Origin: Chitinispirillaceae bacterium
GTDB taxonomy: Bacteria; Fibrobacterota; Chitinivibrionia; Chitinivibrionales; Chitinispirillaceae
Assembly: GCA_016926315.1 (NCBI GenBank)
Contig: JAFGOU010000291.1
Coordinates: forward strand, 1-12,378
Reading direction: 5' to 3'
Length of the DNA stretch: 12,378 nucleotides
A program made the position numbers and the translations under genes. Under the pieces are notes generated by a model. It was given only the letters and a program-made list of their open reading frames with translations. It did not search any database and was not told the DNA's origin. Positions 5,464 to 12,378 of the stretch are shown here, piece after piece (within the stretch, counting starts at the first letter, position 1; each line of letters opens with the position of its first letter).

Positions 5464-7214
5464 GGGTCTTTCCGCTGTTCAAACGTTGAAAGATACCTGA
5501 AAAAAGTGCTGCGGCCCATGCCGAGAAGCCTGGCGGCAGCCTCCTTGTTCCCGCCTGTTTTTTTTATCGCGCGGGTGATAAGCTCCCGGTGAAATGCCCG
5601 GGTCGTGGTCTCGAAGTCAAGCGCCGGGTCCTGGACCGGGGTGGTGCGCGGGAACGAAAGAAGCGGTCCTTCGCAGGAGAGGACGGCACGGTGAATGGCG
5701 TTCGACAGCTCCCGGATATTGCCGGGCCAGTCGTGCGCCCTGATATAGGCCAGTGTTTCAGGGTGAAAATCGACGATGTCGCGCTCCGGATACTGCGCCT
5801 TGAACTTCTCCAGGAAAAAATACGCCAGGAGCTCGACGTCGCCGTTTCGTTCCGAAAGCGGCGGGACCCTGATGGCGAACTGGTTGATCCGGTAGTACAG
5901 GTCGCTGCGAAACGATCCGGCCTGCACCATGGCGGAAAGATTTTTATTGGTCGCGCAGATCACCCTGACGTCGACCGCGCACTCCTGTGTCGCCCCCAGG
6001 GGCCGCACCATGCCGCATTCAAGCACCCGCAGGAGCCTTGCCTGGACCGCGGCGTCGAGCTCGCCGATCTCGTCGAGAAGCAGGGTGCCGCCGTTGGCCG
6101 CGACGAACAGGCCGTCGTGATCGTTTATCGCACTGGTGAAGCTCCCTCTCCGGTGGCCGAACAGCTCCGACTCAAGCCGCTCGCCGTGCAGGGTGCTGCA
6201 GTTGACAACCAGAAATGGTCCTGAAGCGCGCCGGCTTCTGCGGTGTATAATGCCGGCCAGGTGGCTCTTGCCGCAGCCGGTAGGACCTTCGAGAAGCACG
6301 ATAATGTCGGATGCGGCAACCGACCGTACCCCGGAAAGCGCCTCCTGCATGGCTTTCGATTCAGCGATCAAACCGGCAGCCGCCGCATCGCCCGACAGCG
6401 TCGCGATCGTCCTGTTCTGGCGACCGATGTAATCGACATGGTTGATGAGCATGCCCGCTATCGTGGCATAGAACGTCAGCATGGAAAGCTCCCGGGCGGA
6501 GTATGATATTGCGGCAGAGCTCGATCCGACGTAGATGATGCCCGAAATCTCTCCCCGGCACATGATGGGAGCACAGACGACCGAGGAGAGCTTGAGATCG
6601 GCCACGCTCCGGCTTGCGCTGAAGGCCGGGTCGGCAAGCGCGTTGGGAACCGCGACACCCTGCTTCTTTTTCAACACGGTCTGCACCACGGTATCGCTGA
6701 ACCGGTCTTCCGCCGTATCGCTCCCTGTGGCAACAAACACTTCGGGCTCTCCTGCCGGTCCCAGCTTGAAAATGAACGCATCGCTCCCTTTGAGTATACC
6801 CAGGAGCATCTCCATGAGCATGGTCAGCAGTTTTTTAAGGTCGCGTTCACCGCCCAGGCGGTCGGAGAATTCGCGGAGCGTTTCTTCATCCGGACCGGAA
6901 GTGTCGTCCGGCTGCCGGGAGGCGGCGGTGTCTGTATTATCGCAGATAAAAACATGGCCGTTGATTTCGATCCGGTCACCAGGCGCCAGGCTGCTTTTAT
7001 GGATTTTCTTCCCATTGAGCCGGGCCGTGGCCCCGGACAGTATTTCGCAGGTGCAGGTCCCGCCCTCATGTACGATTTTAATCGCTGCGTCCGGGACCGC
7101 CTTGTCGTCGAGCACTATGTCGCATTCCTTCGATGAGCCGATCAGGGTGAGGCGGTCGCGGAGTTCAAACAGGGACGATCCCTTCATGCCGAAATATCGT
7201 AATACCCGCTTCAT
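5445..7214 (-). CDS. FHA-GAF sigma54-dependent transcriptional activator
   Basis: A 589-residue activator of sigma54 RNA polymerase. Domains: FHA (about 15-92), GAF (about 112-258), AAA+ central domain (about 284-515), and Fis-type helix-turn-helix (about 545-578, NKEAAARLLGMGRSTFFRYL). Walker A is GPTGCGKS (310-317), Walker B is LLLDEIGEL (378-386), sensor I is ATNKN (421-425), and the arginine-rich RSDLYYRIN follows at 436-444. The start at 7214 is chosen because GAGG lies 7 nt upstream and MKRVLRYFG leads directly into the FHA domain; the frame stays open further upstream without domain content. The sigma54-contact loop reads GSFTSA (357-362) instead of GAFTGA. The FHA domain lacks the usual Arg and Ser-Arg-x-His contacts (S27, P41, D42, A44 instead). 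There is no receiver domain, so the input is a GAF ligand or a protein partner. It probably acts on the sigma54 promoter of the LamG gene. Confidence 0.92.
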   Translation of the reverse strand: MKRVLRYFGMKGSSLFELRDRLTLIGSSKECDIVLDDKAVPDAAIKIVHEGGTCTCEILSGATARLNGKKIHKSSLAPGDRIEINGHVFICDNTDTAASRQPDDTSGPDEETLREFSDRLGGERDLKKLLTMLMEMLLGILKGSDAFIFKLGPAGEPEVFVATGSDTAEDRFSDTVVQTVLKKKQGVAVPNALADPAFSASRSVADLKLSSVVCAPIMCRGEISGIIYVGSSSAAISYSARELSMLTFYATIAGMLINHVDYIGRQNRTIATLSGDAAAAGLIAESKAMQEALSGVRSVAASDIIVLLEGPTGCGKSHLAGIIHRRSRRASGPFLVVNCSTLHGERLESELFGHRRGSFTSAINDHDGLFVAANGGTLLLDEIGELDAAVQARLLRVLECGMVRPLGATQECAVDVRVICATNKNLSAMVQAGSFRSDLYYRINQFAIRVPPLSERNGDVELLAYFFLEKFKAQYPERDIVDFHPETLAYIRAHDWPGNIRELSNAIHRAVLSCEGPLLSFPRTTPVQDPALDFETTTRAFHRELITRAIKKTGGNKEAAARLLGMGRSTFFRYLSTFEQRKDPCGPLE

Positions 7215-7425
7215 GGTAATCCTCTTTAGACGGAAAGCGCGTGTTTCCATGGCCGAACAGATAAAAATAATAAGCGGGGAGCCTGATGGTATTGATTTGA
7301 TGGGGAAAGTGGCGGCAAGAACTTGACTGAAAAATATCGCCCGGGGCGGGAACGCCGGCAGAGCAACGTACCGCGAACGATCCTTGACGATCACAAGTTT
7401 TTTTGCGGTCTGTTCCTGAACTGCA

Positions 7426-8832
7426 TTACCGGTCAGTTTTTATCAACACCTGCGAAACGCTGCTTTCTCCCTGTGTCACCCGAAAAATATACGTACCGGC
7501 ATTGAGCGATGAGGCGTCAATGAGCCCCGCTTCCCGTCCCTTTTTTTTGCCCGACATCACGATTCTCCCTGTCATGTCCAGTATCCGGTAGGTGATGCCA
7601 CCATCGTTCGAAAAGAGCGGGCCGACATGCAGAGTCGAGCTGAAGGGATTCGGGAAACAGTTCAGGTGGCCGTTCCGGTGAATTTCCAGCGCCTTGTTAC
7701 CCGGCGAAACCGCCGTCATTTGAATGGTGATTTTTCCAACACCCGCTTTTTGCGGCACCGACGTACTAAGACCCGAAGCGTTTTCCGGGGTATAACCATA
7801 GGTAAAATAGCTGGCCGGATTAAACGACTTTCCCGTAAGGTAGCCGAAACTGGAAGCGCACTGGTCGGGCGGTGCATTATTCTTATGCTCCAGCAAACCA
7901 TCTGTTTCCGAGCTGCTCGAATGCTCGCTCACCGACCCGCCGAATTTGCAGAACCTGAAATAGTTCGATTCCACAAACACGATGGCTTCGCACTGCGACA
8001 CCACCCCTTCGGTGTTTCTGTCTTTCTCCACCCCCTGTATGAAACAGTTCAGCACATGCACCACGCCCCAGCGCACGCGTGGATGACGCGAGCTTGCCGT
8101 ACCGCCCAGATCGTTGAAGAAATTATAGTGATAGGTGGCCCTGAGGTGGCCCTTGTCAATCGCTGCAATATCTGACTTGTTCGAGTGGCCGACAAGGCAC
8201 ATCTTGCCGTGGTTGGTAAAAACGCAATACGAAACCGTGAGAAAATCCGATCCGCGCTTGTAATCCAGCTGCCCGTCCGAGTCGATCGGGCCGCCGGGCC
8301 CGTCGGTAAAGGTGCAATGGTCGATCCAGATATGATGCGATCCTCCCTGGATGTTGATCCCGTCGTCGGGCGCCGCCTCAAAGGTGATGTTCTGGATAAT
8401 GATATTATTGACAGCGGTATCCTGCGGTGAGTCCTCTCCGCTGCCGCTGTAGATCGAAAGTCCGGATTTGATGATTTTTGCGTCGCTGCCGATGCCAAGA
8501 AGCGATTTGTTGGAACGGACCAGGCTCATGCGCATGGTCACATCGCTTACAGGCCCGGTACCGGCCGGATACTCGGGCAACTGCACCGTACCGCGCAGGT
8601 AGATGATCGCCGGGTCGTCATTGTCATCGAGGGCATCCTGAAGCTTTTTCGCGTCAGCCTGACCGTTGATGACCACGACCTTTCCGCCGGCGCCGCCGGT
8701 CGTTGTCGCAACGCCATACCCGCTCTGGGCAGCAAACCCGATCGGTCTTCCGACGTGCTGCGCGGCAAGTTGCAGAACAGATACAAAAAGAACGGTGATG
8801 CCCGTTGTTTTGAAATTAAAGCGCTTAATCAT
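7426..8832 (-). CDS. Secreted pectate lyase, PL1 family, with T9SS sorting domain
   Basis: A 468-residue enzyme predicted to cleave polygalacturonate by beta-elimination outside the cell. The signal peptide (1-24, ending LQLAA-QH) is followed by a right-handed beta-helix domain (about 30-345). PL1 signatures are present: HHIWIDHCTF (166-175), DSDGQLDYKRGSDFLTVSYC (184-203, with calcium-site Asp candidates 186 and 190), and SSRHPRVRWG (247-256), which carries the R-x-P-x-x-R motif with the presumed catalytic base. The C-terminus (about 390-468) is a canonical type-A T9SS sorting domain: CFPNPF, YRILDMTGRIV, LNAGTYIFRV. The ATG at 8832 follows GAGG. The gene is separated from the kinase upstream and the activator downstream by about 160 and 210 nt, so it is probably its own transcription unit. 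I saw no sigma54 promoter before it. The family is clear; whether the substrate is pectin or pectate is not. Confidence 0.93.
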   Translation of the reverse strand: MIKRFNFKTTGITVLFVSVLQLAAQHVGRPIGFAAQSGYGVATTTGGAGGKVVVINGQADAKKLQDALDDNDDPAIIYLRGTVQLPEYPAGTGPVSDVTMRMSLVRSNKSLLGIGSDAKIIKSGLSIYSGSGEDSPQDTAVNNIIIQNITFEAAPDDGINIQGGSHHIWIDHCTFTDGPGGPIDSDGQLDYKRGSDFLTVSYCVFTNHGKMCLVGHSNKSDIAAIDKGHLRATYHYNFFNDLGGTASSRHPRVRWGVVHVLNCFIQGVEKDRNTEGVVSQCEAIVFVESNYFRFCKFGGSVSEHSSSSETDGLLEHKNNAPPDQCASSFGYLTGKSFNPASYFTYGYTPENASGLSTSVPQKAGVGKITIQMTAVSPGNKALEIHRNGHLNCFPNPFSSTLHVGPLFSNDGGITYRILDMTGRIVMSGKKKGREAGLIDASSLNAGTYIFRVTQGESSVSQVLIKTDR

Positions 8833-8852
8833 GGCGTCGCCTCGTTTGACGG

Positions 8853-8865
8853 CTTATTTAATAAG
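8853..8865. promoter_or_regulatory. AT-rich palindrome upstream of the pectate lyase
   Basis: CTTATT-T-AATAAG is a perfect 6-bp dyad around one central base, 21 nt before the pectate lyase ATG. An 8-bp palindrome, ACGTACGT, lies at 8876-8883 just upstream. Position and symmetry suit an operator overlapping the promoter or leader, but no regulator is identified. Confidence 0.4.
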
Positions 8866-8934
8866 GGCCTTTCGGACGTACGTAAAATAATATAAGCATT
8901 TCCTGCCCGATTTCCCGTGCGCCGGAAAATGCGT

Positions 8935-8950
8935 GTTCACCAGAGTGAAC
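8935..8950. promoter_or_regulatory. Perfect inverted repeat GTTCAC-CAGA-GTGAAC
   Basis: A 6-bp perfect dyad with a 4-nt spacer lies 42-57 nt after the kinase stop and about 103-118 nt before the pectate lyase start. It could be an operator for the pectate lyase. Read on the minus strand it could also be a weak terminator for the kinase, with TTTT a few bases after the stem. A longer imperfect inverted repeat (GCATTTCC / GGAAAATGC, 8896-8932) adjoins it. Confidence 0.4.
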
Positions 8951-8991
8951 GGAATCGATCAACAGGAGAGCCCGGGGGTCGGACTATCAGC

Positions 8992-10575
8992 TCACTGATC
9001 AGTCGCACGCAAAGGCACAAGCGCCACCCTTACCGATAGCGTCTCGCCCGGTAAGGGAATGCAGGTGGAACAGTGCACCGCAAACCCCTCCTTGACGACT
9101 TTGAGTTCATGCGGTCCGCTGCCCGCGGAATAGACCGTTCTGGTCGGAGTGGTGCCGCGCTCGATCTGGTCGATAAAAACCTTTGCCCAGGGAGGATTTG
9201 TTTTGATGGATAACCAGGCAGGCGCTTTTTCCGGGAATGGTGCCGGCGCCACGCCGGATGGCGTATCCGCTGCAGCGGCGGTGATGCGTGGTCCGGAACG
9301 TTGTTTTACCGCCCGAGGCGCTGGAACGGCCGCCGCTTCGCCGCTCTTATCGGGTGCGGGTGTGGCGTTCACCTCTGCTTCGGGCAGCGGAAGCTGCATC
9401 GTGCCGGGGTCCGGCGGCCCGACCCGATCGTCCCGGACGCCTGCCTTCCCGATCAGCACTACCGCTGCGGCGCAGAGCGCCGCGCAAACCACCACGGCCA
9501 CAACTTTTGTCACCCTGCGCCTTCGCGCAAACCGTCGGACCGCGCGCTCATCATCGGGCATAAGGGACCCGAATGCCCGCGCCTGTTCGAGCGCCTTGAT
9601 CGCCGCGGCGACCTGCCGTTTTTCAAGGGCCTCCCGCGACCTGCGGCGGTAGTGCTCGAACAGCTTTTTCTCCTCGAACGCCCGTTGCCGGCCGGGGTCC
9701 TTCACGTATTCGCACAGGAGCTGCTTCCCGCCGGTCAACCCATGCAGCAGCAGGTTCCGGTCGACAAGCGCCAGGGTCCCGGCCGCATCGGGGCGACGCC
9801 CCGGGTCCTTTATCAGGCAGGTGTCGACGAAATCCGAAAGCCAGACCAGTATTTTTTTATTCCTGACGCAGACCGGTTCCGGCGAGTCGTGAATGATCGC
9901 ATGTACCACGGCGGCCGGGATGTCGGCATCGAACGGCACCCTGCCGGTAAGGCACCTATACAGGAGCACGCCCAGTGAAAAGACATCGGTCGCGCCGGTA
10001 AGATTCTCGCCTTTGGCCTGCTCAGGAGAGATAAACCGCGGCGACCCGATGAACGACCCGGTAAGGGTGAGCGACTCCCTGTTGACAATATAGGCGATGC
10101 CGAAGTCCATGATCCTGGCCGTGCCGTCGGCGTCGATCATGATATTGTCGGGCTTGATGTCGCGGTGGTAGATCCCTTTTGCATGTGCGGCGCAGAGACC
10201 GGAGAGTATCTGGCGGGCCGTTTCCAGCGCAACCAGGTTGGGAAGGGTCCCGTATTTTTCGGCAAGGGAGACGAGCGTCGGTCCCTTGATATGCTCCATG
10301 ACAAGATACGGGCTGCCTTCGACCTCGCCGTAATCGAACACCTTGATGACGTTTTCGTGCGAGAGCGAAGCCACGGCATGCGCTTCATTGGTGAAACGCC
10401 TGACCGCATCGGGGGAACCGAGCAGATGATCGTGCATGATCTTGAGCGCGACCTCGCGCCGCAGCACAAGATCTTCGGCACGATAGACGGTCGCCATGCC
10501 GCCGGACCCGATTTTTTCCCTGATCCGGTAGCGGGCGAGCCCCTCGAGAATTTTGCGGGTCGTCGCGGTGCTCAT
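8992..10575 (-). CDS. Membrane Ser/Thr protein kinase with PEGA domain
   Basis: A 527-residue PknB-type kinase. The N-terminal cytoplasmic kinase domain (about 15-275) has all key elements: glycine loop GSGGMA (23-28), Lys45 in VALK, Glu64, HRDIKPDN (137-144, catalytic Asp139), DFG (157-159), and SPE (183-185) in place of APE. A basic juxtamembrane helix region (about 300-353) leads to one membrane segment (about 355-376), then a Pro/Ala-rich linker (about 380-450) and a PEGA domain (about 452-517) outside the cytoplasm. PEGA domains are thought to bind surface structures. The kinase probably passes an envelope signal to cytoplasmic targets by Ser/Thr phosphorylation. The PEGA domain contains Cys502 and Cys505 as CxxC. 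The ATG at 10575 lies 28 nt after the GH13 stop, so co-transcription is likely; no strong Shine-Dalgarno sequence is seen. Its substrate is unknown. Confidence 0.92.
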   Translation of the reverse strand: MSTATTRKILEGLARYRIREKIGSGGMATVYRAEDLVLRREVALKIMHDHLLGSPDAVRRFTNEAHAVASLSHENVIKVFDYGEVEGSPYLVMEHIKGPTLVSLAEKYGTLPNLVALETARQILSGLCAAHAKGIYHRDIKPDNIMIDADGTARIMDFGIAYIVNRESLTLTGSFIGSPRFISPEQAKGENLTGATDVFSLGVLLYRCLTGRVPFDADIPAAVVHAIIHDSPEPVCVRNKKILVWLSDFVDTCLIKDPGRRPDAAGTLALVDRNLLLHGLTGGKQLLCEYVKDPGRQRAFEEKKLFEHYRRRSREALEKRQVAAAIKALEQARAFGSLMPDDERAVRRFARRRRVTKVVAVVVCAALCAAAVVLIGKAGVRDDRVGPPDPGTMQLPLPEAEVNATPAPDKSGEAAAVPAPRAVKQRSGPRITAAAADTPSGVAPAPFPEKAPAWLSIKTNPPWAKVFIDQIERGTTPTRTVYSAGSGPHELKVVKEGFAVHCSTCIPLPGETLSVRVALVPLRATDQ

Positions 10576-10603
10576 CGTGAAATGCTCTGCCGAAAAAAGC
10601 GCG

Positions 10604-11890
10604 TTATAAAAACAGAACGATCTCTGCAGGCTCGAGCAGGAACGCCTCCGGAACCACGTCCTCGGCCGCGGGAACGGTCATGACCTGCAGCGATTTCCTG
10701 CACTGCCGCACCTCATAAGGTATCGCGGGCGTGTCGATCGTTACGCTCCCGGTCGTCCTCTTGTTGATGCAGAGGTATACCGTGGGGTTGCCCCGGTCCG
10801 ACCGTTTTTCGAGGAACAGCCAGGGAAACTCGTAGGCGCAGAGAGCACGCCACGACCCCTCTTCTCCGAGAACGGGGATCTCCAGCTTCAGCCGGTTGAT
10901 CTGCGCGATCCATGACGTCAGGTCCCATTTCTTCTTGTCGACGTCAGCGGGCGTGCCGCGCACCACGTCGATGCGGGTGACGGCGCCGTATTCGAATCCG
11001 GCGGGCATGAGCAGGCCTTCGGAAAAAAACGCACTTATCGCGTAACGGCTCTTCTGCGCCGCCTCGCTCCCCGGATGCACGCCGGCGAGCCGCTCGGTAT
11101 CGTGCGATTCGGCAAACCCGATGGAAGGGGCGATGTGCTTGTGCGCCGCATGCTGGTCGAGCGCCCAGGAGGCCTCGCCGTTCCACCACTTGACCGAATT
11201 GAAAAGGTAATCAAAACCGCTGCCCGAAAGCGCCTGGACCTGATCGAGCCGGCATCCGAGCGTCTCGGCGTAGAAACGCGACGCGGGATACCGTTTTTTC
11301 GCCCGCTCGATAAGCCATTTCCAGAGGTCTGCCGGCACCTGGTAGGCGGCATCGCACCGGAAGCCGCGAATGCCCATCTCCTGATAGAAGACAATGAGCC
11401 GGTCCCAGTAGTTCCACAGGTTCTGGCGGTCGGAGGAGTGTTCGTTGTCGATTGAGGCGAGGTCGCCCCATACCGTGATGTTTCCGGGATTGCCGGGATC
11501 GTCGGCAAAGGGGTGCGCCACCTCGCCCGAAGGGTCGCGTTTGTACCACGCCGGATGCTCATTGATAAGCGGCGAATCGGCGGCCGTATGGTTGATCACC
11601 AGGTCCATGAGCAGGTCGAGTCCGGCTTTTTCACCGTCGCGAATGAACGCTTTAAGCGGAGAAAAGTCGGATGGATCCTGCCCCTTGCGCAGAAACAGCC
11701 CATTGAGCCGGAAATGGTCCTTTACCGCATACAGGCTGCCTGAAAAGCCGGTCTCGTTGAAAGGGTTGACAAATACGGCGTTGAATGCCATATCCTTAAT
11801 GTGCGGAATGGCCGCGCTCCAGGCGTCGATGGGCCCGAGATGGCGTGGAAACAGATTGTAGATGATCGGGACGCGGCTGCGGCGACTCAC
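10604..11890 (-). CDS. GH13 alpha-amylase family protein, GlgE-like catalytic core
   Basis: A 428-residue cytoplasmic protein with no signal peptide. The start is GTG at 11890: GGAGG lies 7 nt upstream, GTG overlaps the panC stop TGA, and the product begins directly before the first barrel strand ([10 protein letters not shown]). The open frame continues upstream only as a shadow of panC. GH13 regions are complete: region I DLVINH (96-101), region II GFRCDAA with nucleophile Asp180, region III AETLG with acid/base Glu209, region IV ESHDTER with Asp264. [13 protein letters not shown] and [10 protein letters not shown] resemble maltosyltransferase GlgE and related enzymes, but GlgE is about 650-700 residues with extra N-terminal domains that are absent here. 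It probably hydrolyses or transfers alpha-1,4-glucan or maltosyl units. The exact specificity cannot be read from the sequence. Confidence 0.85.
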   Translation of the reverse strand: MSRRSRVPIIYNLFPRHLGPIDAWSAAIPHIKDMAFNAVFVNPFNETGFSGSLYAVKDHFRLNGLFLRKGQDPSDFSPLKAFIRDGEKAGLDLLMDLVINHTAADSPLINEHPAWYKRDPSGEVAHPFADDPGNPGNITVWGDLASIDNEHSSDRQNLWNYWDRLIVFYQEMGIRGFRCDAAYQVPADLWKWLIERAKKRYPASRFYAETLGCRLDQVQALSGSGFDYLFNSVKWWNGEASWALDQHAAHKHIAPSIGFAESHDTERLAGVHPGSEAAQKSRYAISAFFSEGLLMPAGFEYGAVTRIDVVRGTPADVDKKKWDLTSWIAQINRLKLEIPVLGEEGSWRALCAYEFPWLFLEKRSDRGNPTVYLCINKRTTGSVTIDTPAIPYEVRQCRKSLQVMTVPAAEDVVPEAFLLEPAEIVLFL

Positions 11891-12378
11891 AGAGAACCTC
11901 CAAGGATGGTATTGTCGATAAGCCGGGTGTTGGATTCGACGGTCCGGCAGGCGATGGCCAGAAGCGATGCGGATTGCACGGTCGTGACCGGCAGCAGGGT
12001 ATGGGTATCCACGATCTCGACATACTCCGCGGAAAGCAGCGGAGTATGTCGCGCTATGGCGGTTACCATCGTCTTTTTCAGGAGCGCCGCGTTGCGTTCG
12101 CCGCGCTCGTAGAGCGCGGCCGCAGCCAGCAGCGCGGCGTAAACACACGGCGCGGCCTGCCGCTCGTCAGGCGTCAGATAGGTGTTGCGTGAACTTAAGG
12201 CAAGTCCGTCGGATTCGCGCACAGTCGGGCATACCTCGATGCGCAACGGCATGTTCAGGTCCCCGGCCATCCTTTTGATGATGATCGCCTGCTGCGCGTC
12301 CTTCGCCCCGAACACCGCCACGTCCGGCCGCACCAGGTTGAACAGGGCGCAGACGACGGTGGCGACGCCGCGGAAGTG
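11887..12378 (-). CDS. panC: Pantothenate synthetase, C-terminal part (cut by window edge)
   Basis: The last 163 residues of pantothenate synthetase, which joins pantoate and beta-alanine with ATP to give pantothenate for coenzyme A. The frame is open to the window end, so the N-terminal nucleotide-binding HxGH region lies outside. Visible signatures: HFRGVATVV at the very edge (12378 inward), [20 protein letters not shown], and [17 protein letters not shown], where LSSRN is the KMSKS-like ATP-binding loop. The segment is collinear with the family to its end. It overlaps the GTG of the GH13 gene by a few bases (GTGA), so the two are translationally coupled in one operon, although their pathways are not obviously linked. 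Confidence 0.95.
   Translation of the reverse strand, partial: HFRGVATVVCALFNLVRPDVAVFGAKDAQQAIIIKRMAGDLNMPLRIEVCPTVRESDGLALSSRNTYLTPDERQAAPCVYAALLAAAALYERGERNAALLKKTMVTAIARHTPLLSAEYVEIVDTHTLLPVTTVQSASLLAIACRTVESNTRLIDNTILGGSL

Noticed and set aside
6535..7326. 263-codon plus-strand frame opposite the activator
   Set aside because: Shadow of the FHA-GAF coding region with low-complexity Ser/Arg translation.
7215..7394. Longer N-terminus for the sigma54 activator from an ATG at 7394
   Set aside because: The extra 60 residues have no domain; the ATG at 7214 has GAGG upstream and begins at the FHA boundary.
7642..7655. Another copy of the UAS core (GGATTCGGGA) inside the pectate lyase gene
   Set aside because: Only ten bases match, there is no dyad, and it is explained by the codons of the FPNPF sorting motif.
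8888..8910. Sigma54 promoter upstream of the pectate lyase (GGGCAGGAAATGC on the minus strand)
   Set aside because: The GG to GC spacing is two bases short of the required geometry.
11891..12148. Longer N-terminus for the GH13 protein
   Set aside because: The extra 86 codons are antisense-free shadow translation of panC in another frame; the GTG at 11890 has GGAGG and fits the barrel start.

Overview
The window looks like a chromosomal segment of a Gram-negative bacterium of the Fibrobacterota/Chitinivibrionia or a neighbouring FCB-type lineage. This is inferred from two secreted proteins ending in type IX secretion (T9SS) type-A-like sorting domains, a cohesin/dockerin protein, a lipoprotein, a free S74-domain protein and an FHA-GAF sigma54 activator. 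No rRNA, tRNA, CRISPR array, transposase or integrase was seen. Eight of the nine genes lie on the minus strand. Only the S74-domain gene at the left end is on the plus strand, and it converges on the LamG/dockerin gene.

Reading in transcription order from the right edge (minus strand): a 3' fragment of panC (11887-12378, cut by the window edge) overlaps by 3 nt a GTG-started cytoplasmic GH13 enzyme (10604-11890). After a 28-nt gap comes a Ser/Thr protein kinase with a single membrane segment and an extracytoplasmic PEGA domain (8992-10575). A 159-nt spacer with two dyad symmetries separates it from a secreted PL1 pectate lyase with a T9SS tail (7426-8832). Next is a tightly overlapping three-gene unit: an FHA-GAF-AAA+-Fis sigma54-dependent activator (5445-7214), a TPR protein with two membrane segments (4690-5463), and a lipoprotein of unknown function (3672-4718). 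A 465-nt intergenic region follows, then the large secreted LamG-cohesin-dockerin-cohesin protein with a T9SS tail (1062-3206).

The main finding is in that 465-nt region. Upstream of the LamG/dockerin gene is a near-consensus sigma54 promoter (TGGCA...TTGCA, 3250-3265). About 80-110 nt further upstream are two copies of a 14-bp dyad, TCCCG-N4-CG(G/A)GA, placed exactly 20 bp centre to centre. That is the layout of enhancer sites for a sigma54 activator, and such an activator is encoded about 2 kb away. I propose a local circuit in which the FHA-GAF activator, possibly with its TPR/lipoprotein partners, drives production of a large secreted carbohydrate-binding or scaffold protein. The activator's FHA domain has lost the usual phosphothreonine-contact residues and its GAFTGA loop reads GSFTSA, so its input and its sigma54 contact may be unusual. 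The circuit is inference; the promoter, dyads and residue changes are read directly from the sequence.

The left 372 nt and the 465-nt region also hold small repeats (9-bp direct repeats, two 13-nt hairpins, one 44-nt imperfect hairpin) that may be dispersed intergenic elements.
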